A stretch of DNA of 63,556 nt from an alpha proteobacterium L41A (GCA_000335735.1 AMYY01000019.1:1-63556), one strand, 5' to 3'; shown: positions 46,936-57,211, counted from the first letter of the stretch. Program-made: numbers and translations. Notes: generated by a model from the sequence alone, not told the origin.

Positions 46936-49900
46936 ATGGGCTTTCAGAACATCTCGTCCTGGTCGATCAGGAACCCGATTCCCATCGTCCTGCTGTTCGT
47001 CGTCCTGACGATCGCGGGGACGATGAGCTATTTCAAGCTCAGGACGAATAACTTCCCCGACGTGGATCTGCCGGTCGTCGCCGTCACGGTGGTCCAGGCC
47101 GGCGCCGCCCCGACGGAGATGGAGACGCAGGTCACCCGCTTGGTCGAGGATGCGGTGGCGGGCCTGGGCTCGGTCAAGCACATCACCTCGGTCGTCAACG
47201 AGGGGGTGTCGACCACCTCCATCGAGTTCCAGCTGGGCGTGAACCTGGAGAAGGTCACCAACGACGTCCGAAACGCCGTCAGCGGCATCCGCCAGAACCT
47301 GCCCGCCGACGTTCAGGAACCGATCGTTCAGCGCATCGAGTTCACCGCCATCCCCTTCGCCAACTTCGTGGTGCGGGCGCCGGGCATGAGCCCCGAGGAG
47401 CTGAGCTGGTTCGTGGACAACACCGTGGCCAAACGCCTGTTGTCGGTGCGCGGCGTCAGCCAGATCAGCCGTGACGGCGGCGTCAGTCGTGAAATCCGCA
47501 TCAAGCTGGACCCCGCGCGGCTCGCCGCCTCGGGCGTGACGGCGGCCCAGGTGTCGAACCAGCTGCGCGCCTCCAACATCAACCTGCCGGGCGGCCGCGG
47601 CGAGATCGCGGGCGAGGAGCAGGCCATCCGCACCGTCGGTTCGGCCAAGTCGGTCGAACAGCTGCGCGAGACCCTGATCCCCATCGGCAGCCGCAGCGTG
47701 CGGCTGGGCGACCTGGGCCAGATCACCGACGAATGGTCCGAGCCGCGCGGCCGCGCCCGCTTCAACGGTCAGGAAGTCGTCGGCTTCGGCGTCTCGCGCG
47801 CCATCGGCTCGTCCGAGGTGGACGTCTATGACCGCGTCAAGGCCGAGATCGAGAAGCTGGACCAGGAGCGCGGCGACGTCGCGATCGAGGAGGTGGCCAA
47901 CACCACCGAGGACGTCGTCAACAACTTCCACGCCTCGGTCGAGACCCTGGTGCTGGGCGCCCTGCTGGCGATCGCGGTCGTCTTCATCTTCCTGCGGGAC
48001 TGGCGCGCGACCCTGATCGCGGCGGTGGCCATGCCGCTGTCGCTGATCCCGACCTTCTGGGTGATGGACCTGACGAACCAGTCGCTGAACGTCGTGACGC
48101 TGCTGGCCCTGTCGTTGACCATCGGCATCCTGGTCGACGACGCCATCGTGGAGATCGAGAACATCGTCCGCCACATCCGCGACGGCAAGGCCCCCTACCC
48201 CGCCGCCATCGAGGCGGCCGACGAGATCGGCCTGGCGGTCATGGCGACGACGGCGACCCTGATTGCGGTGTTCGCCCCCACCGGCTTCATGCCCGGCGTC
48301 GTCGGCCAGTTCTTCAAGAGCTTCGCCATCGCCACCTGCGTCAGCGTTCTGTTCTCGCTGCTCGTGGCGCGAACCCTGACGCCGCTGATGGGCGCCTATC
48401 TGCTGAAGCGCGACCAGGGCAAGGAGCATAAGGACCCGTTCTGGATGGGGCCCTATCTGAAGGCCCTGAACTGGGCGCTGGGCGACGACTGGCGCAAGCG
48501 TCGGGCCGAGCACCATCCGCACGCCGGCTGGTTCCGCCGCAAGGTCGCGGACCGGATGTTCGATCACCGGCTGTGGGTGCTGGGGATGGGGATCCTGTTC
48601 TTCTTCGTGTCGATCTTCCTGGCGACCAAGCTGCCGGGCGAGTTCATTCCGGTCGAGGACATCTCGCGCTCCACCGTGACGGTGCAGTTGCCGCCGGGCG
48701 CGACCCTGGCCGAGACGGATTCGGCCGTGCAACGCATCAACCGCGAACTGATGAAACGGCCCGAGGTCGCGTCGGTCTATTCGTCCGTCGGTTCGGCGAC
48801 GACCAGCTTCGGCCCCGGCGGCGGCGGTTCGGCCGGCGAGGTGCGCAGCGCCAACCTGACCGTCAATCTGGTCGGGCGCTGGGATCGCAAGCTGAGCCAG
48901 CAGGAGTTCGAGCGCGACATGGGACCGGTGCTGCGCCAGATTCCCGGCGCGCGGATCCAGTTCGGCGCCGCGGGCGGCGGCGGTGGGTCCAGCCTGCTGA
49001 CCATCGCCCTGGTCGGGGACGACCCCAATGTGCTTGAGCCCGCGGCTGCCAAGGTCGAGCGCGAGATGCGCAGCATTCCGGGCCTGTCCAATGTGGTGTC
49101 CTCGGCCTCGCTCGTGCGGCCGGAAATCCTGGTCACGCCGCGCGCCGACGTCGCCGCCTTGCAAGGGGTGTCGACCCAGGACATCAGCCAGGTGGCGCGC
49201 GTCGCCACCCTGGGCGACGCCGATCAACTGTTGCCCAAGTTCAATCTGGGCGACCGCCAGGTGCCGATCCGCGTCATGCTGACGGAACAGGCGCGTTCGG
49301 ATCTGGGCGTGCTGGAAAACCTTCAGGTGCCGACGGCGTCGGGCGCGACGGTGCCCCTGTCGGCGGTGGCGGACATCAGCTTCGGCGCAGGACCGAACCA
49401 GATCAATCGTCTGGACCGACTGCGGGTGGCCAACATCACCGCCGAACTGAGCGGTTTGACCCTGAGCCAGGGCACCCAGGCGGTGAACGCCCTGCCCGCG
49501 ATCAAGTCCCTGCCGCAAGGGGTCAGCCAGAAGCCGTCGGGCGACGCCGAAAGCTTCCAGGAGCTGGGCATGGGCTTCGCCTTCGCCATCATCACCGGCA
49601 TTCTGTTGATGTATGTCGTGCTGGTCCTGCTGTTCAAAAGCTTCTTCCACCCGATCACCATCCTGGCGGCGCTTCCGGTGTCGTTCGGCGGCGCCTTCTT
49701 CCTGCTGCTGGTGACGGGCAAGTCGCTGTCCATGCCGGCCCTGATCGGCATCATCATGCTGACCGGGATCGCGGCGAAGAACTCCATCCTGCTGGTCGAC
49801 TACGCCATCATGGCGATCGACAAGGGGATGAACCGCCACGACGCCCTGATGGACGCCGCCCACAAGCGGGCGCGGCCGATCATCATGACGACCATGGCGA

Positions 49901-50142
49901 TGGGACTGGGGATGCTGCCCATCGCAGCGGCGTTCGGCGAAGGCACCGCCTTCCGCTCGCCCATGGCCATCGCGGTCATCGGGGGTCTGATCACCTCGAC
50001 CGCACTGTCGCTGCTGTTCGTGCCGGTGGTGTTCAGCCTGATCGACGGGGTGAAGCGCCGCCTGGAAGGCCGAATGGACAAGATGTTCCACGGCCAGCAC
50101 GGGCACGAGGAGCCGGCGGCGACGGAGGATCGTCCGGTCTGA
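46936..50142 (+). CDS. RND efflux permease (AcrB/MexF-type)
   Basis: The 1068-residue, 12-TM inner-membrane proton-driven pump has large periplasmic loops after TM1 and TM7. TM1 is in NPIPIVLLFVVLTIAGTM. VDDAIVEIENIVRHI in TM4 contains the proton-relay acidic pair, and IGIIMLTGIAAKNSILLVDYA is in TM10. The close relation to the adaptor and the absence of metal-specific motifs suggest hydrophobic drug efflux. It is the last gene of the operon, followed by a strong terminator. Confidence 0.96.
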   Translation: MGFQNISSWSIRNPIPIVLLFVVLTIAGTMSYFKLRTNNFPDVDLPVVAVTVVQAGAAPTEMETQVTRLVEDAVAGLGSVKHITSVVNEGVSTTSIEFQLGVNLEKVTNDVRNAVSGIRQNLPADVQEPIVQRIEFTAIPFANFVVRAPGMSPEELSWFVDNTVAKRLLSVRGVSQISRDGGVSREIRIKLDPARLAASGVTAAQVSNQLRASNINLPGGRGEIAGEEQAIRTVGSAKSVEQLRETLIPIGSRSVRLGDLGQITDEWSEPRGRARFNGQEVVGFGVSRAIGSSEVDVYDRVKAEIEKLDQERGDVAIEEVANTTEDVVNNFHASVETLVLGALLAIAVVFIFLRDWRATLIAAVAMPLSLIPTFWVMDLTNQSLNVVTLLALSLTIGILVDDAIVEIENIVRHIRDGKAPYPAAIEAADEIGLAVMATTATLIAVFAPTGFMPGVVGQFFKSFAIATCVSVLFSLLVARTLTPLMGAYLLKRDQGKEHKDPFWMGPYLKALNWALGDDWRKRRAEHHPHAGWFRRKVADRMFDHRLWVLGMGILFFFVSIFLATKLPGEFIPVEDISRSTVTVQLPPGATLAETDSAVQRINRELMKRPEVASVYSSVGSATTSFGPGGGGSAGEVRSANLTVNLVGRWDRKLSQQEFERDMGPVLRQIPGARIQFGAAGGGGGSSLLTIALVGDDPNVLEPAAAKVEREMRSIPGLSNVVSSASLVRPEILVTPRADVAALQGVSTQDISQVARVATLGDADQLLPKFNLGDRQVPIRVMLTEQARSDLGVLENLQVPTASGATVPLSAVADISFGAGPNQINRLDRLRVANITAELSGLTLSQGTQAVNALPAIKSLPQGVSQKPSGDAESFQELGMGFAFAIITGILLMYVVLVLLFKSFFHPITILAALPVSFGGAFFLLLVTGKSLSMPALIGIIMLTGIAAKNSILLVDYAIMAIDKGMNRHDALMDAAHKRARPIIMTTMAMGLGMLPIAAAFGEGTAFRSPMAIAVIGGLITSTALSLLFVPVVFSLIDGVKRRLEGRMDKMFHGQHGHEEPAATEDRPV

Positions 50143-50166
50143 TCCGCCCACGATGAGTGTCTAACA

Positions 50167-50204
50167 AAAGGCCCGGCGGAGCGATCCGACCGGGCCTTTC
50201 TTTG
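50167..50204 (+). terminator. Rho-independent terminator of the RND operon
   Basis: The 10-bp stem AAAGGCCCGG / CCGGGCCTTT is followed by CTTTGG. It lies 25 bp beyond the permease stop and also faces the convergent kinase gene. Confidence 0.85.
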
Positions 50205-50225
50205 GACGCTGTACAGTTTGGCGGT

Positions 50226-51209
50226 CTAGGGCGTGACCGGCGTGCTGGGCCAGGACAGGCGAGCGATCGCGCCGGACATGGCGGGCCGCAGCGACCATTC
50301 TCCGCCGAGCTGTCGCGCCAGGGCCGTGATGATCCGCAGGCCCAGGCTGGTCGGTTCGGCGCCCGTGTCCTCAGCGACTCCCACGCCGTCGTCGGCGACG
50401 GTCAGGGTTCGCACCACTCCGTCGTCGCACAGAGCGATCGTGATCCGGCCCGGCCGGTTTGGGAAGGCGTGCTCCAGCGCGTTGTTGACGCATTCCAGCA
50501 TGATCAGGACCACAGGCGTGGCTTCCTCGGCCGACAGCACCACTTCGCCAGCCGAAATAGAGACTGCAACGTCGTCACGCGCGGCCGCCGTCAGCGCATC
50601 GTCGACGATCGATCGCGCCACATCCTGAAAGGCGGTGGTCTGTTGTTCAGCGTCAGCCAGACTGCGCTGGATGCGGGCGACCAGTCCCGTGCGGGCCGAG
50701 GCGTCGGACAGGGCTTTTTTCGCGCCAGGATCGACGGCGGCGCGCGCTTCCAGCTTCAGCAAGGCGCTGACTACCTGGATGTTGTTGGAGACACGGTGCT
50801 GCACTTCCCGGAGCAGGATGTCGCGGCTTTCCGCCAGGGCGGTGCTGCGCTCGACCTCGCGCGCCAACCTGGCCGACGCCTTGTCCATGCCGACGATGAA
50901 AAAGATGTCGACGGCGACGACGAACGCGTAAAAGCCGATGGCGACGAAGGTCGCGACGCCCAGGTCGAACCCCGGCGGGCCGATCCAGAACCACCAGGCC
51001 GACAGGCCCGACAAGGTCGCTGTCAGAATGGCCGGACGCAGGCCGGCATAGAAGGCGACCAGCACGACGGCCGGAAAGAAGGTCAGATAGGGAAAGCCCG
51101 GCGGAAACCAGTGCGCCAAGCCATAGCGCAGGGCAAAGGCGACTGCCCAAGCGGCGATGGCGAAGGCATAACCGCGCCAAACAGGGGTTCGAAACTTCTG
51201 ATGACGCAT
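50226..51209 (-). CDS. Membrane sensor histidine kinase, HisKA_2 family
   Basis: The 327-residue protein has a DUF4118/KdpD-like membrane domain with four helices in the first 105 residues (GYAFAIAAWAVAFALRYGLA and following). A HisKA_2 phosphoacceptor follows (LLREVQHRVSNNIQVVSALLKLEAR), then HATPase with MLECVNNALEHAFPN and a G-box LGLRIITALA. Kinases of this type often serve the general stress response (PhyR) or light sensing. No phyR is near. The start is placed at the ATG 51209. Confidence 0.9.
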   Translation of the reverse strand: MRHQKFRTPVWRGYAFAIAAWAVAFALRYGLAHWFPPGFPYLTFFPAVVLVAFYAGLRPAILTATLSGLSAWWFWIGPPGFDLGVATFVAIGFYAFVVAVDIFFIVGMDKASARLAREVERSTALAESRDILLREVQHRVSNNIQVVSALLKLEARAAVDPGAKKALSDASARTGLVARIQRSLADAEQQTTAFQDVARSIVDDALTAAARDDVAVSISAGEVVLSAEEATPVVLIMLECVNNALEHAFPNRPGRITIALCDDGVVRTLTVADDGVGVAEDTGAEPTSLGLRIITALARQLGGEWSLRPAMSGAIARLSWPSTPVTP

Positions 51210-51383
51210 TCGCTTCCTCAGTGGACGCACAGCGTCGGCGAAAACTTCTATCGGGCAGCCGAACGTCCGCGTCCAGCATGGTTTTGGCGATCAGAACCCG
51301 CCGATCGGCGAAAGTCGATAGAGGCCGGCTTGTTTCGGCGACACGAGGGTCGCGCTCGCTCACAGCTTTGATTGCAAAGAAAT

Positions 51384-51411
51384 AGGGCCGGCCGGTTTCC
51401 CGGTCGGCCCT
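51384..51411 (-). terminator. Terminator-like hairpin after the TonB receptor gene
   Basis: AGGGCCGGCCGG-TTTCC-CGGTCGGCCCT pairs over about 11 bp with one mismatch. It begins about 30 bp beyond the receptor stop on the minus strand and is followed by ATTTC. Confidence 0.7.
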
Positions 51412-51438
51412 TGGTCGTTCAGCCTTGAAGGCTGGCGA

Positions 51439-54060
51439 TCAGTATTTGACCTTCAGCGTCACGCCGTAGGTGCGCGGGGCGCCGAGGTAGGCGTTATACG
51501 TCGCCGTATCGGTGGCCATATTGTAGTAGGTGCCGTCCGCCTGAGGCGTCGTGGTGTTGGCGAAGGCCGTGCCCTGCAGCGGCGCGGCGAAGCCCACCTG
51601 GGTGTATTCTTCTTCCAGCAAGTTCTGCCCCCAGACCTCCAGCGTCCAGCGCTCATCCGCCGAACCGATGGAGACCCGGCCGTTGACGACTGTGAAGGCG
51701 TCCTGGTTCTTGTACGGCAGCAGGTCCGAGCCGGTGTTGTATTCGGTCGAGTATTTGGCCGAAAGGTTGAAGCCGCCGCGCAGGCCGCCGCCCAGTTCGC
51801 GATCGAACGCCAGGGCGCCGGTCAGCGACCATTCCGGAGCGAACGAAGCACGCGCGCCCGGCAGCAGCGACAACTGCGGGAAGCGGCCGGGGCTGGACAG
51901 GTCGCCGGGGCCGAACACGCCGTATTTGGCGTCGGTGTAGGTCACGCCGCCCTGGAAGCTTAAGCCCTCCACCGGGGTGAACCAGACCATGTCGGCGTCG
52001 ACGCCGCGCGATTTCAGCTCGGGGATGGATTCCACCACAAAGGCGGTGCCCAGGAAGGTGTTCAGTTGGAAGTTCTCGAACTTCTGGTCGAAGTAGGTGA
52101 CGTTCAGCAGCATGGTGCGGTCGAACAGGGTCGTCTTGATCCCCGCTTCATAGCTGTCGACGGTCTCGGCCTCGAAGAACAGCGAGGCGTCCGGCGTCAC
52201 GCCCGTCTGCACCCGGTCCATATTGTAGCCCGCGCCCTTGTAGCCGCGCGCATACGAGCCATAGACCATGATCGACGGATTGAAGCGGTAGGACGCCTTG
52301 ATCGTGCCCGACAGGTCGGTGTCGCTGAACTTCTCTTGGATCCGGCGACCGTCATATTGAGGGTTGGACCAGGGCAGGCACAGCAGGCCGAGCGCGGCGG
52401 TCGGCGTTCCGACGGTGCCGGGCAGGCGGTTGGCCGGGTTCTGGTTCGCCAGGGCGCCGCCGCAAGCCGCGCCGTTGGTTCCCAGATTGTCCTGAACGCC
52501 CAAGAGACGCTTGCTGTCATAGGTGTAGCGCAGGCCCAGGTTGATATCGAAGGCCTCGGTCACCCGGTAGGTGTTGTTGGTGAAGACGGCGACCGATTCC
52601 GAACGCTGGGAATAGTGGTCCTCATACGCCTTGCCGGCGCTGAATACCGGAGCGGTCGGGCTGGGCGGAACCAGGCCGAGCACGCACAGGGGTTGCCCCA
52701 GCAGAGGGCCGCTGGTCCCGACGGCGAAGCCCTGCGGATTGGTGAAGCAGCCGGTGCGCGCCGGGCTGGGGCCGCCGAAGGCCGCCGGCACGCTGGCCGT
52801 CAGCAGCAGGGACGCAAAGGCGTTGTAGTCCGAGCCATAGACATAGCTGTCGTCGCGATAGACGCCTTCCTTGGTGGCGAACAGGCCGACCAGCCAGTCG
52901 AACTTGTCCGTCGCGCCGGCCAGGCGGAACTCTTGGGTCAGGTTGTCGACGCCGTAGCCGTTGGAGCCGTCGTTGGCGCGGTACAGGATGTCGGCGCCGG
53001 TGTAGTCGACGTCCATCCCCTGCTGGAACGACCAGTCGCGCCACGAGGTCTGCGACGTCAGGGTGGCGTTGATGCTGGGGAAGTCGATGGTCGCTTCCGC
53101 CGACAGACCCATGTCCTCGATCTCTTGCGGCGTCTCGCGGTTCGAATAGGCCAGACGCGAGAAGGGCACCGTGCCGAAGCCGGCGACCGGCGGACGCTGG
53201 CCCGGGCCGTTCGGCGCGGTCAGGGCGGCGATGAAGGCCTGCGACGGGCCGACGCGCGTCTGCACGGCGACGCAGCAGTATTCCTCACGCTTGGTGTAGT
53301 CGGCGATCAGGCGCACCGAGACGTCGTCGCTGGGCAGGATCAGCAGTTGGCCGCGCGTGGTCCAGTAGTCCTGGGTCTGGTCGTCCTTGCGGGTGTTGGG
53401 GCCGTCGCCGTTGTTGACGTCGTAGAAGCCGTCACGCTCGCGGTGCGCGACGAACAGGCGACCCGCGATCTGGTCGGTCAGGCCGCCCGTGACGGAGACC
53501 GAACCGCCGATGGCGCCGAAGTTGCCGCCGGTCAGTTCGCCCGAGATCGACGGATCGAACGAGGGGCGCTCGGTGATGATGTTGATGACGCCGGCCGAGG
53601 TGTTCTTGCCGAACAGGGTGCCTTGCGGGCCCTTCAGCACCTCGATGCGGCTCAGTTCGCCCAGATCGCCGAAGCCGACCGAGTTGCGCGAGCGATAGAC
53701 GCCGTCGATCACGACGCCGACCGAGCTTTCCAGGCCGGGGTTGTCGCCGACGGTGCCGGCGCCGCGAATACGGACGGTGGTCGAGGCTTCCGACTGGGTC
53801 GAGGTGACGGTCATGCCCGGCGTCAGGATCTGCAGATCCTTGATGTCCTGCACGCCCGCGCCGTCCAGGACTTCCTGCGACAGGGTCGTGACCACGATCG
53901 GCACGTCCTGCAGGCTCTGCTCACGTTTCTGGGCGGTGACGATGATGTCATCGACGCTGGCGGGCGCTTCCTGCGCGGCGGCGACGCCGGCGAATCCCAT
54001 GACGGCGGCGCCCATGACGGCGGCGGACACAGTGGTCCTGAGTTGAAGATTGCGGCGCAT
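51439..54060 (-). CDS. TonB-dependent outer-membrane receptor
   Basis: The 873-residue protein has a signal peptide (LRTTVSAAVMGAAVMGFAGVAAAQ) and the TonB box-like DDIIVTAQKREQSLQDVP. A plug domain contains LEVLKGPQGTLFG-like IEVLKGPQGTLFGKNTSAGVIN. A 22-strand barrel ends in YGVTLKVKY. This sequence type belongs to the large sphingomonad/caulobacter receptor group taking up sugars, terpenoids or siderophores. A cysteine-rich loop (TGCFTNPQ...LCVLG) is notable. No adjacent regulator points to a substrate. Confidence 0.95.
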   Translation of the reverse strand: MRRNLQLRTTVSAAVMGAAVMGFAGVAAAQEAPASVDDIIVTAQKREQSLQDVPIVVTTLSQEVLDGAGVQDIKDLQILTPGMTVTSTQSEASTTVRIRGAGTVGDNPGLESSVGVVIDGVYRSRNSVGFGDLGELSRIEVLKGPQGTLFGKNTSAGVINIITERPSFDPSISGELTGGNFGAIGGSVSVTGGLTDQIAGRLFVAHRERDGFYDVNNGDGPNTRKDDQTQDYWTTRGQLLILPSDDVSVRLIADYTKREEYCCVAVQTRVGPSQAFIAALTAPNGPGQRPPVAGFGTVPFSRLAYSNRETPQEIEDMGLSAEATIDFPSINATLTSQTSWRDWSFQQGMDVDYTGADILYRANDGSNGYGVDNLTQEFRLAGATDKFDWLVGLFATKEGVYRDDSYVYGSDYNAFASLLLTASVPAAFGGPSPARTGCFTNPQGFAVGTSGPLLGQPLCVLGLVPPSPTAPVFSAGKAYEDHYSQRSESVAVFTNNTYRVTEAFDINLGLRYTYDSKRLLGVQDNLGTNGAACGGALANQNPANRLPGTVGTPTAALGLLCLPWSNPQYDGRRIQEKFSDTDLSGTIKASYRFNPSIMVYGSYARGYKGAGYNMDRVQTGVTPDASLFFEAETVDSYEAGIKTTLFDRTMLLNVTYFDQKFENFQLNTFLGTAFVVESIPELKSRGVDADMVWFTPVEGLSFQGGVTYTDAKYGVFGPGDLSSPGRFPQLSLLPGARASFAPEWSLTGALAFDRELGGGLRGGFNLSAKYSTEYNTGSDLLPYKNQDAFTVVNGRVSIGSADERWTLEVWGQNLLEEEYTQVGFAAPLQGTAFANTTTPQADGTYYNMATDTATYNAYLGAPRTYGVTLKVKY

Positions 54061-54263
54061 AGGCGTCCTCCCGGCTGAAGCCGCGACGCCATTGGCGATC
54101 GCAGCGTTTCCTGTTCCCTCGACGTCCCCTACGTGGGGGATCATTCGTTAGGGACAGGCTAAGCGCGGTTCGGGCCGACCGACAAGCGAGCGTTGTTACC
54201 CGCGACCATTTTTCGCCGTGGATTCGCCTTTGTGTGTCGAGGAAGCGACAGAAAACGCTGACG

Positions 54264-55508
54264 CTAGGTCAGTTTTTGCCCGTCTTTCGGCCCCAGAGGC
54301 TCCACCTCGGGCTGTAAGGCGGCGGGGTCGATCTCACGACCGCGACCGGCGAAACCGAGCACCAGGGCCGCCGCGATCGCCGACAGGATCGAGCCGCCGA
54401 TGACGCCCAGCTTGACCTCGACCTGTTCGGGCGAATCGACCGCGCCGGGGAAGGCCAGGACGCCGATGAACAGGCTCATGGTGAAGCCGACCCCGCACAG
54501 CAGGGAGACGCCATAGACTTGCAGCCAGCTGGCGCCCGTCGGCCGCGCGCCGATCCTCAGCGCGGAGGCCAGCCAGGCGGCGCCCAGGACGCCGATCTGT
54601 TTGCCGAAGAACAGGCCCAGCGCGATGGCGATGACCAGGGGCGCGAACGCCTGCTCCATCGACAGGCCGGCGAAGGAGACGCCCGCCTTGGCGAAGGCGA
54701 ACAGCGGCAGGACCAAAAAGGCGTTCCATGGATGCAGATCGTGCATCGCCTCCTTCAGCGGGCTCTGGCCGTCTTCGGCGCGGCCTTTGATCGGCACGAT
54801 CATGGCGAAGGCCACAGCGGTCAGGGAGGTGCTGAGCCCCGACAGCACGGTCAGATACCAGACCAGGGCGAACCCCAGCACCCAGAAGGGCGCAGGGATG
54901 CGGATGCGGTGCGCCGCGACCACACCGACGGCCAGCGCGCCCAGCGCCCAGAACAGCGGCGTCCAGTTCGCGCCCTCGCTGAACAGCACGGCGATCAGGG
55001 CGATAGCCCCAAGGTCGTCGACGATGGCCAGGGTCAGCAGGAAGACCCGCAACGACGAGGGCAAGCCCTTGCCGACAAAACCGAAGATGGCCAGCGCAAA
55101 GGCGATGTCGGTCGCCAGCGGAATGGGCCAGCCCGCATGCGGCGCGCCGATGGCGCCGGACAGTAGCAGATAGACCGCCGCCGGCCCCGCCATGCCTCCG
55201 AGCGCCGCCAGCACCGGCGTCGCCAGCTTCTTCGGGTCGCTGAGTTCGCCGCGCACGATCTCGTATTTGATCTCCAGCCCCACCACGAGGAAGAAGATCG
55301 CCATCAGACCTTCCTTGATCCAGTCGGAGATGGTCTCCTCCAGCCGGATCGGGCCAATCTGCAAGACGTGGTCGCTCTTCAGCCAGGCGAAATAGTCGGC
55401 CGACCAGGGCGAGTTGGCGATCGCCACGGCGGCGATGGCGGCCAGCGCCAGCGCCGAGCCGGATGCGGCCTCGGTCTTGAGGAAATCGAGTGTCAGTTTG
55501 CGCGCCAC
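54264..55508 (-). CDS. nhaA: Na+/H+ antiporter NhaA
   Basis: The 414-residue protein has twelve membrane segments. The hallmark LTLAIVDDLGAIALIAVLF contains the two essential aspartates, and the unwound-helix segment ATDIAFALAIF is present. It exports sodium at high pH. The start is GTG 55508, preceded by TTGGAGG 5 bp upstream; the much longer open frame to 56366 is antisense to selO. Confidence 0.95.
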   Translation of the reverse strand: MARKLTLDFLKTEAASGSALALAAIAAVAIANSPWSADYFAWLKSDHVLQIGPIRLEETISDWIKEGLMAIFFLVVGLEIKYEIVRGELSDPKKLATPVLAALGGMAGPAAVYLLLSGAIGAPHAGWPIPLATDIAFALAIFGFVGKGLPSSLRVFLLTLAIVDDLGAIALIAVLFSEGANWTPLFWALGALAVGVVAAHRIRIPAPFWVLGFALVWYLTVLSGLSTSLTAVAFAMIVPIKGRAEDGQSPLKEAMHDLHPWNAFLVLPLFAFAKAGVSFAGLSMEQAFAPLVIAIALGLFFGKQIGVLGAAWLASALRIGARPTGASWLQVYGVSLLCGVGFTMSLFIGVLAFPGAVDSPEQVEVKLGVIGGSILSAIAAALVLGFAGRGREIDPAALQPEVEPLGPKDGQKLT

Positions 55509-55723
55509 GGCGGCCTCCAAGCGAACGGAAGTTTCGTCGTGACGCCAGGTTATCGACGGGCGTCGGACCGGATTCGCCGCTCGGGTGTCGAGCGCGCCAG
55601 CCTGGCCGCGCTGAGCGGCCTGATCTCTGCGCACAAGAATACGGAACCCGGACGAAGGTTCAACCCCAACCGTCGCCGTAAGACGACTTGCGAAACCGGC
55701 ACGGCCGCCGCACCTAGACTGCC

Positions 55724-57136
55724 ATGCCCGTCTCCCCCGTCTACCGCCCCGAACCGCGCTTTTTTGATTTGGGCGCGGACTATGCCGATGCGGTTCAGGC
55801 CGCAGACTTTCCGAAGACGATCCTGCGGTTTCGCAACGACCGCGCGGCCGCCGAGGTCGGGCTGGAGGGGCTGAGCGAGGCGGAATGGATCGCGGCGTTC
55901 GGGCGGTTCGAGCTCCTGCCGGGACAGCCCGGTCCGATCGCCATGCGCTATCACGGCCATCAGTTCCGGCACTACAATCCCGATCTGGGTGACGGGCGAG
56001 GGTTCTTGGCGGCGCAGATGCGCGACGCATTGGGCCGTCTGATGGACCTTGGCACCAAGGGTTCTGGCCAGACGCCCTGGTCGCGGGGCGGCGATGGGCG
56101 GCTGACGCTGAAGGGCGGGGTGCGCGAGGTGCTGGCGGCGACGATGCTGGAGGCGCAGGGCGTCCCGACCAGTCGCGCCTTTTCGCTGATCGAGACCGGC
56201 GAGGCGCTGGAGCGCGGGGACGAGCCGTCGCCGACGCGGTCGGCCGTTCTGGTGCGGCTATCGCACAGCCATGTGCGGTTCGGAACGTTCCAGCGCGCGG
56301 CCTATCTGGGGCGCAAGGACCAGATCGAGGCGCTGATCGAACACGTGCGCAGCCTGTATCACCCAAACGTGGCGGCCGGTGATGCGCCCGGTCTGCTGGC
56401 CGCCATCGTCGAGGCCTCGGCGAAACTGACGGCGCGCTGGATCGCGGCGGGCTTCGTGCACGGGGTGCTGAACACCGACAATCTGAACGTCACGGGCGAG
56501 AGCTTCGACTATGGCCCCTGGCGGTTCCTGCCCGAATACGATCCGGCCTTCACTGCCGCCTATTTCGACCAGACGGGCCTTTACGCCTTCGCGCGTCAGC
56601 CCGAGGCCGTGTTCTGGAACCTGACGCAGCTGGCCGGCTGTCTGAAACTGGTCGCCGAGGTCGAGCCGTTGACGGATGCGCTGAACGGCTTCGGTCCCGC
56701 CTATATCCGCGAACTGCGCGCCGCCTTTTTGATGCGGTTGGGCGTCCACAGCCTGGGCGAGGCGGCGGATCAGCGGCTGGTGGATACGACCCTGGCCCTG
56801 CTGCGCGAAGGCAGCGCTGCCCTGCGGTGGGAGCCGCTGTTCTTCGACTGGTTCGGGGGCTTCGCCTCCTCGGCGCGCGCCTTGTCGGGACCGCGCGCGA
56901 AGCATTACCAGAGCGAGGCCTTCGACGCCTTCCGCTTCGCCTTGATGGAACACGAGCCCGACCGGATCGAACGGCTGGAGCATCCGATGTTCGCCGCGCG
57001 CGAACCGGAGGAGATGCTGATCGACGAGGTCGAGGCCATCTGGGCCGCCATCGCGGACGCCGACGACTGGACGCCCTTGCACGCCAAGCTGGATCGACTG
57101 GAGGCGGCGCGTCTGGCCTGGGGCTTCACCGCCTGA
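55724..57136 (+). CDS. selO: SelO/YdiU-family protein AMPylase (pseudokinase)
   Basis: The 470-residue protein has the conserved N-terminal pattern MRYHGHQFRHYNPDLGDGRG, the KGSGQTPWSRGGDGRLTLKGGVREVL ATP-site segment, and the catalytic HGVLNTDNLNVTGESFDYGP. SelO transfers AMP to proteins involved in redox homeostasis. The selenocysteine/cysteine end found in some homologues is absent, as in many alphaproteobacteria. Confidence 0.96.
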   Translation: MPVSPVYRPEPRFFDLGADYADAVQAADFPKTILRFRNDRAAAEVGLEGLSEAEWIAAFGRFELLPGQPGPIAMRYHGHQFRHYNPDLGDGRGFLAAQMRDALGRLMDLGTKGSGQTPWSRGGDGRLTLKGGVREVLAATMLEAQGVPTSRAFSLIETGEALERGDEPSPTRSAVLVRLSHSHVRFGTFQRAAYLGRKDQIEALIEHVRSLYHPNVAAGDAPGLLAAIVEASAKLTARWIAAGFVHGVLNTDNLNVTGESFDYGPWRFLPEYDPAFTAAYFDQTGLYAFARQPEAVFWNLTQLAGCLKLVAEVEPLTDALNGFGPAYIRELRAAFLMRLGVHSLGEAADQRLVDTTLALLREGSAALRWEPLFFDWFGGFASSARALSGPRAKHYQSEAFDAFRFALMEHEPDRIERLEHPMFAAREPEEMLIDEVEAIWAAIADADDWTPLHAKLDRLEAARLAWGFTA

Positions 57137-57165
57137 AGCCGAACCTTACGAAAGCTTCATCTCGT

Positions 57166-57211
57166 TTATCGATAATGTTCTTGCCCGTTTATCGATAAAT
57201 CCATATCGATA
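57166..57211. promoter_or_regulatory. Putative operator: three TATCGATA dyads
   Basis: TTATCGATAA occurs at 57166-57175 and 57189-57198, and TATCGATA at 57204-57211. All lie in the 120-bp promoter region of the DUF2975-XRE operon. They are striking in this GC-rich genome and probably bind the small XRE regulator. Confidence 0.6.

Noticed and set aside
46777..50151. 1124-residue open frame on the minus strand opposite the RND permease
   Set aside because: Its composition is Arg/Gly/His/Gln-rich low complexity and it mirrors a clearly conserved gene; it is an artefact of high GC.
53134..53150. tRNA T-loop-like GGTTCGAATAGG
   Set aside because: It lies inside the TonB receptor coding sequence and no cloverleaf can be drawn around it.
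54264..56366. 700-residue version of NhaA
   Set aside because: The extra N-terminal part is antisense to selO and low-complexity; a GTG with a strong ribosome site at 55508 fits the family start.
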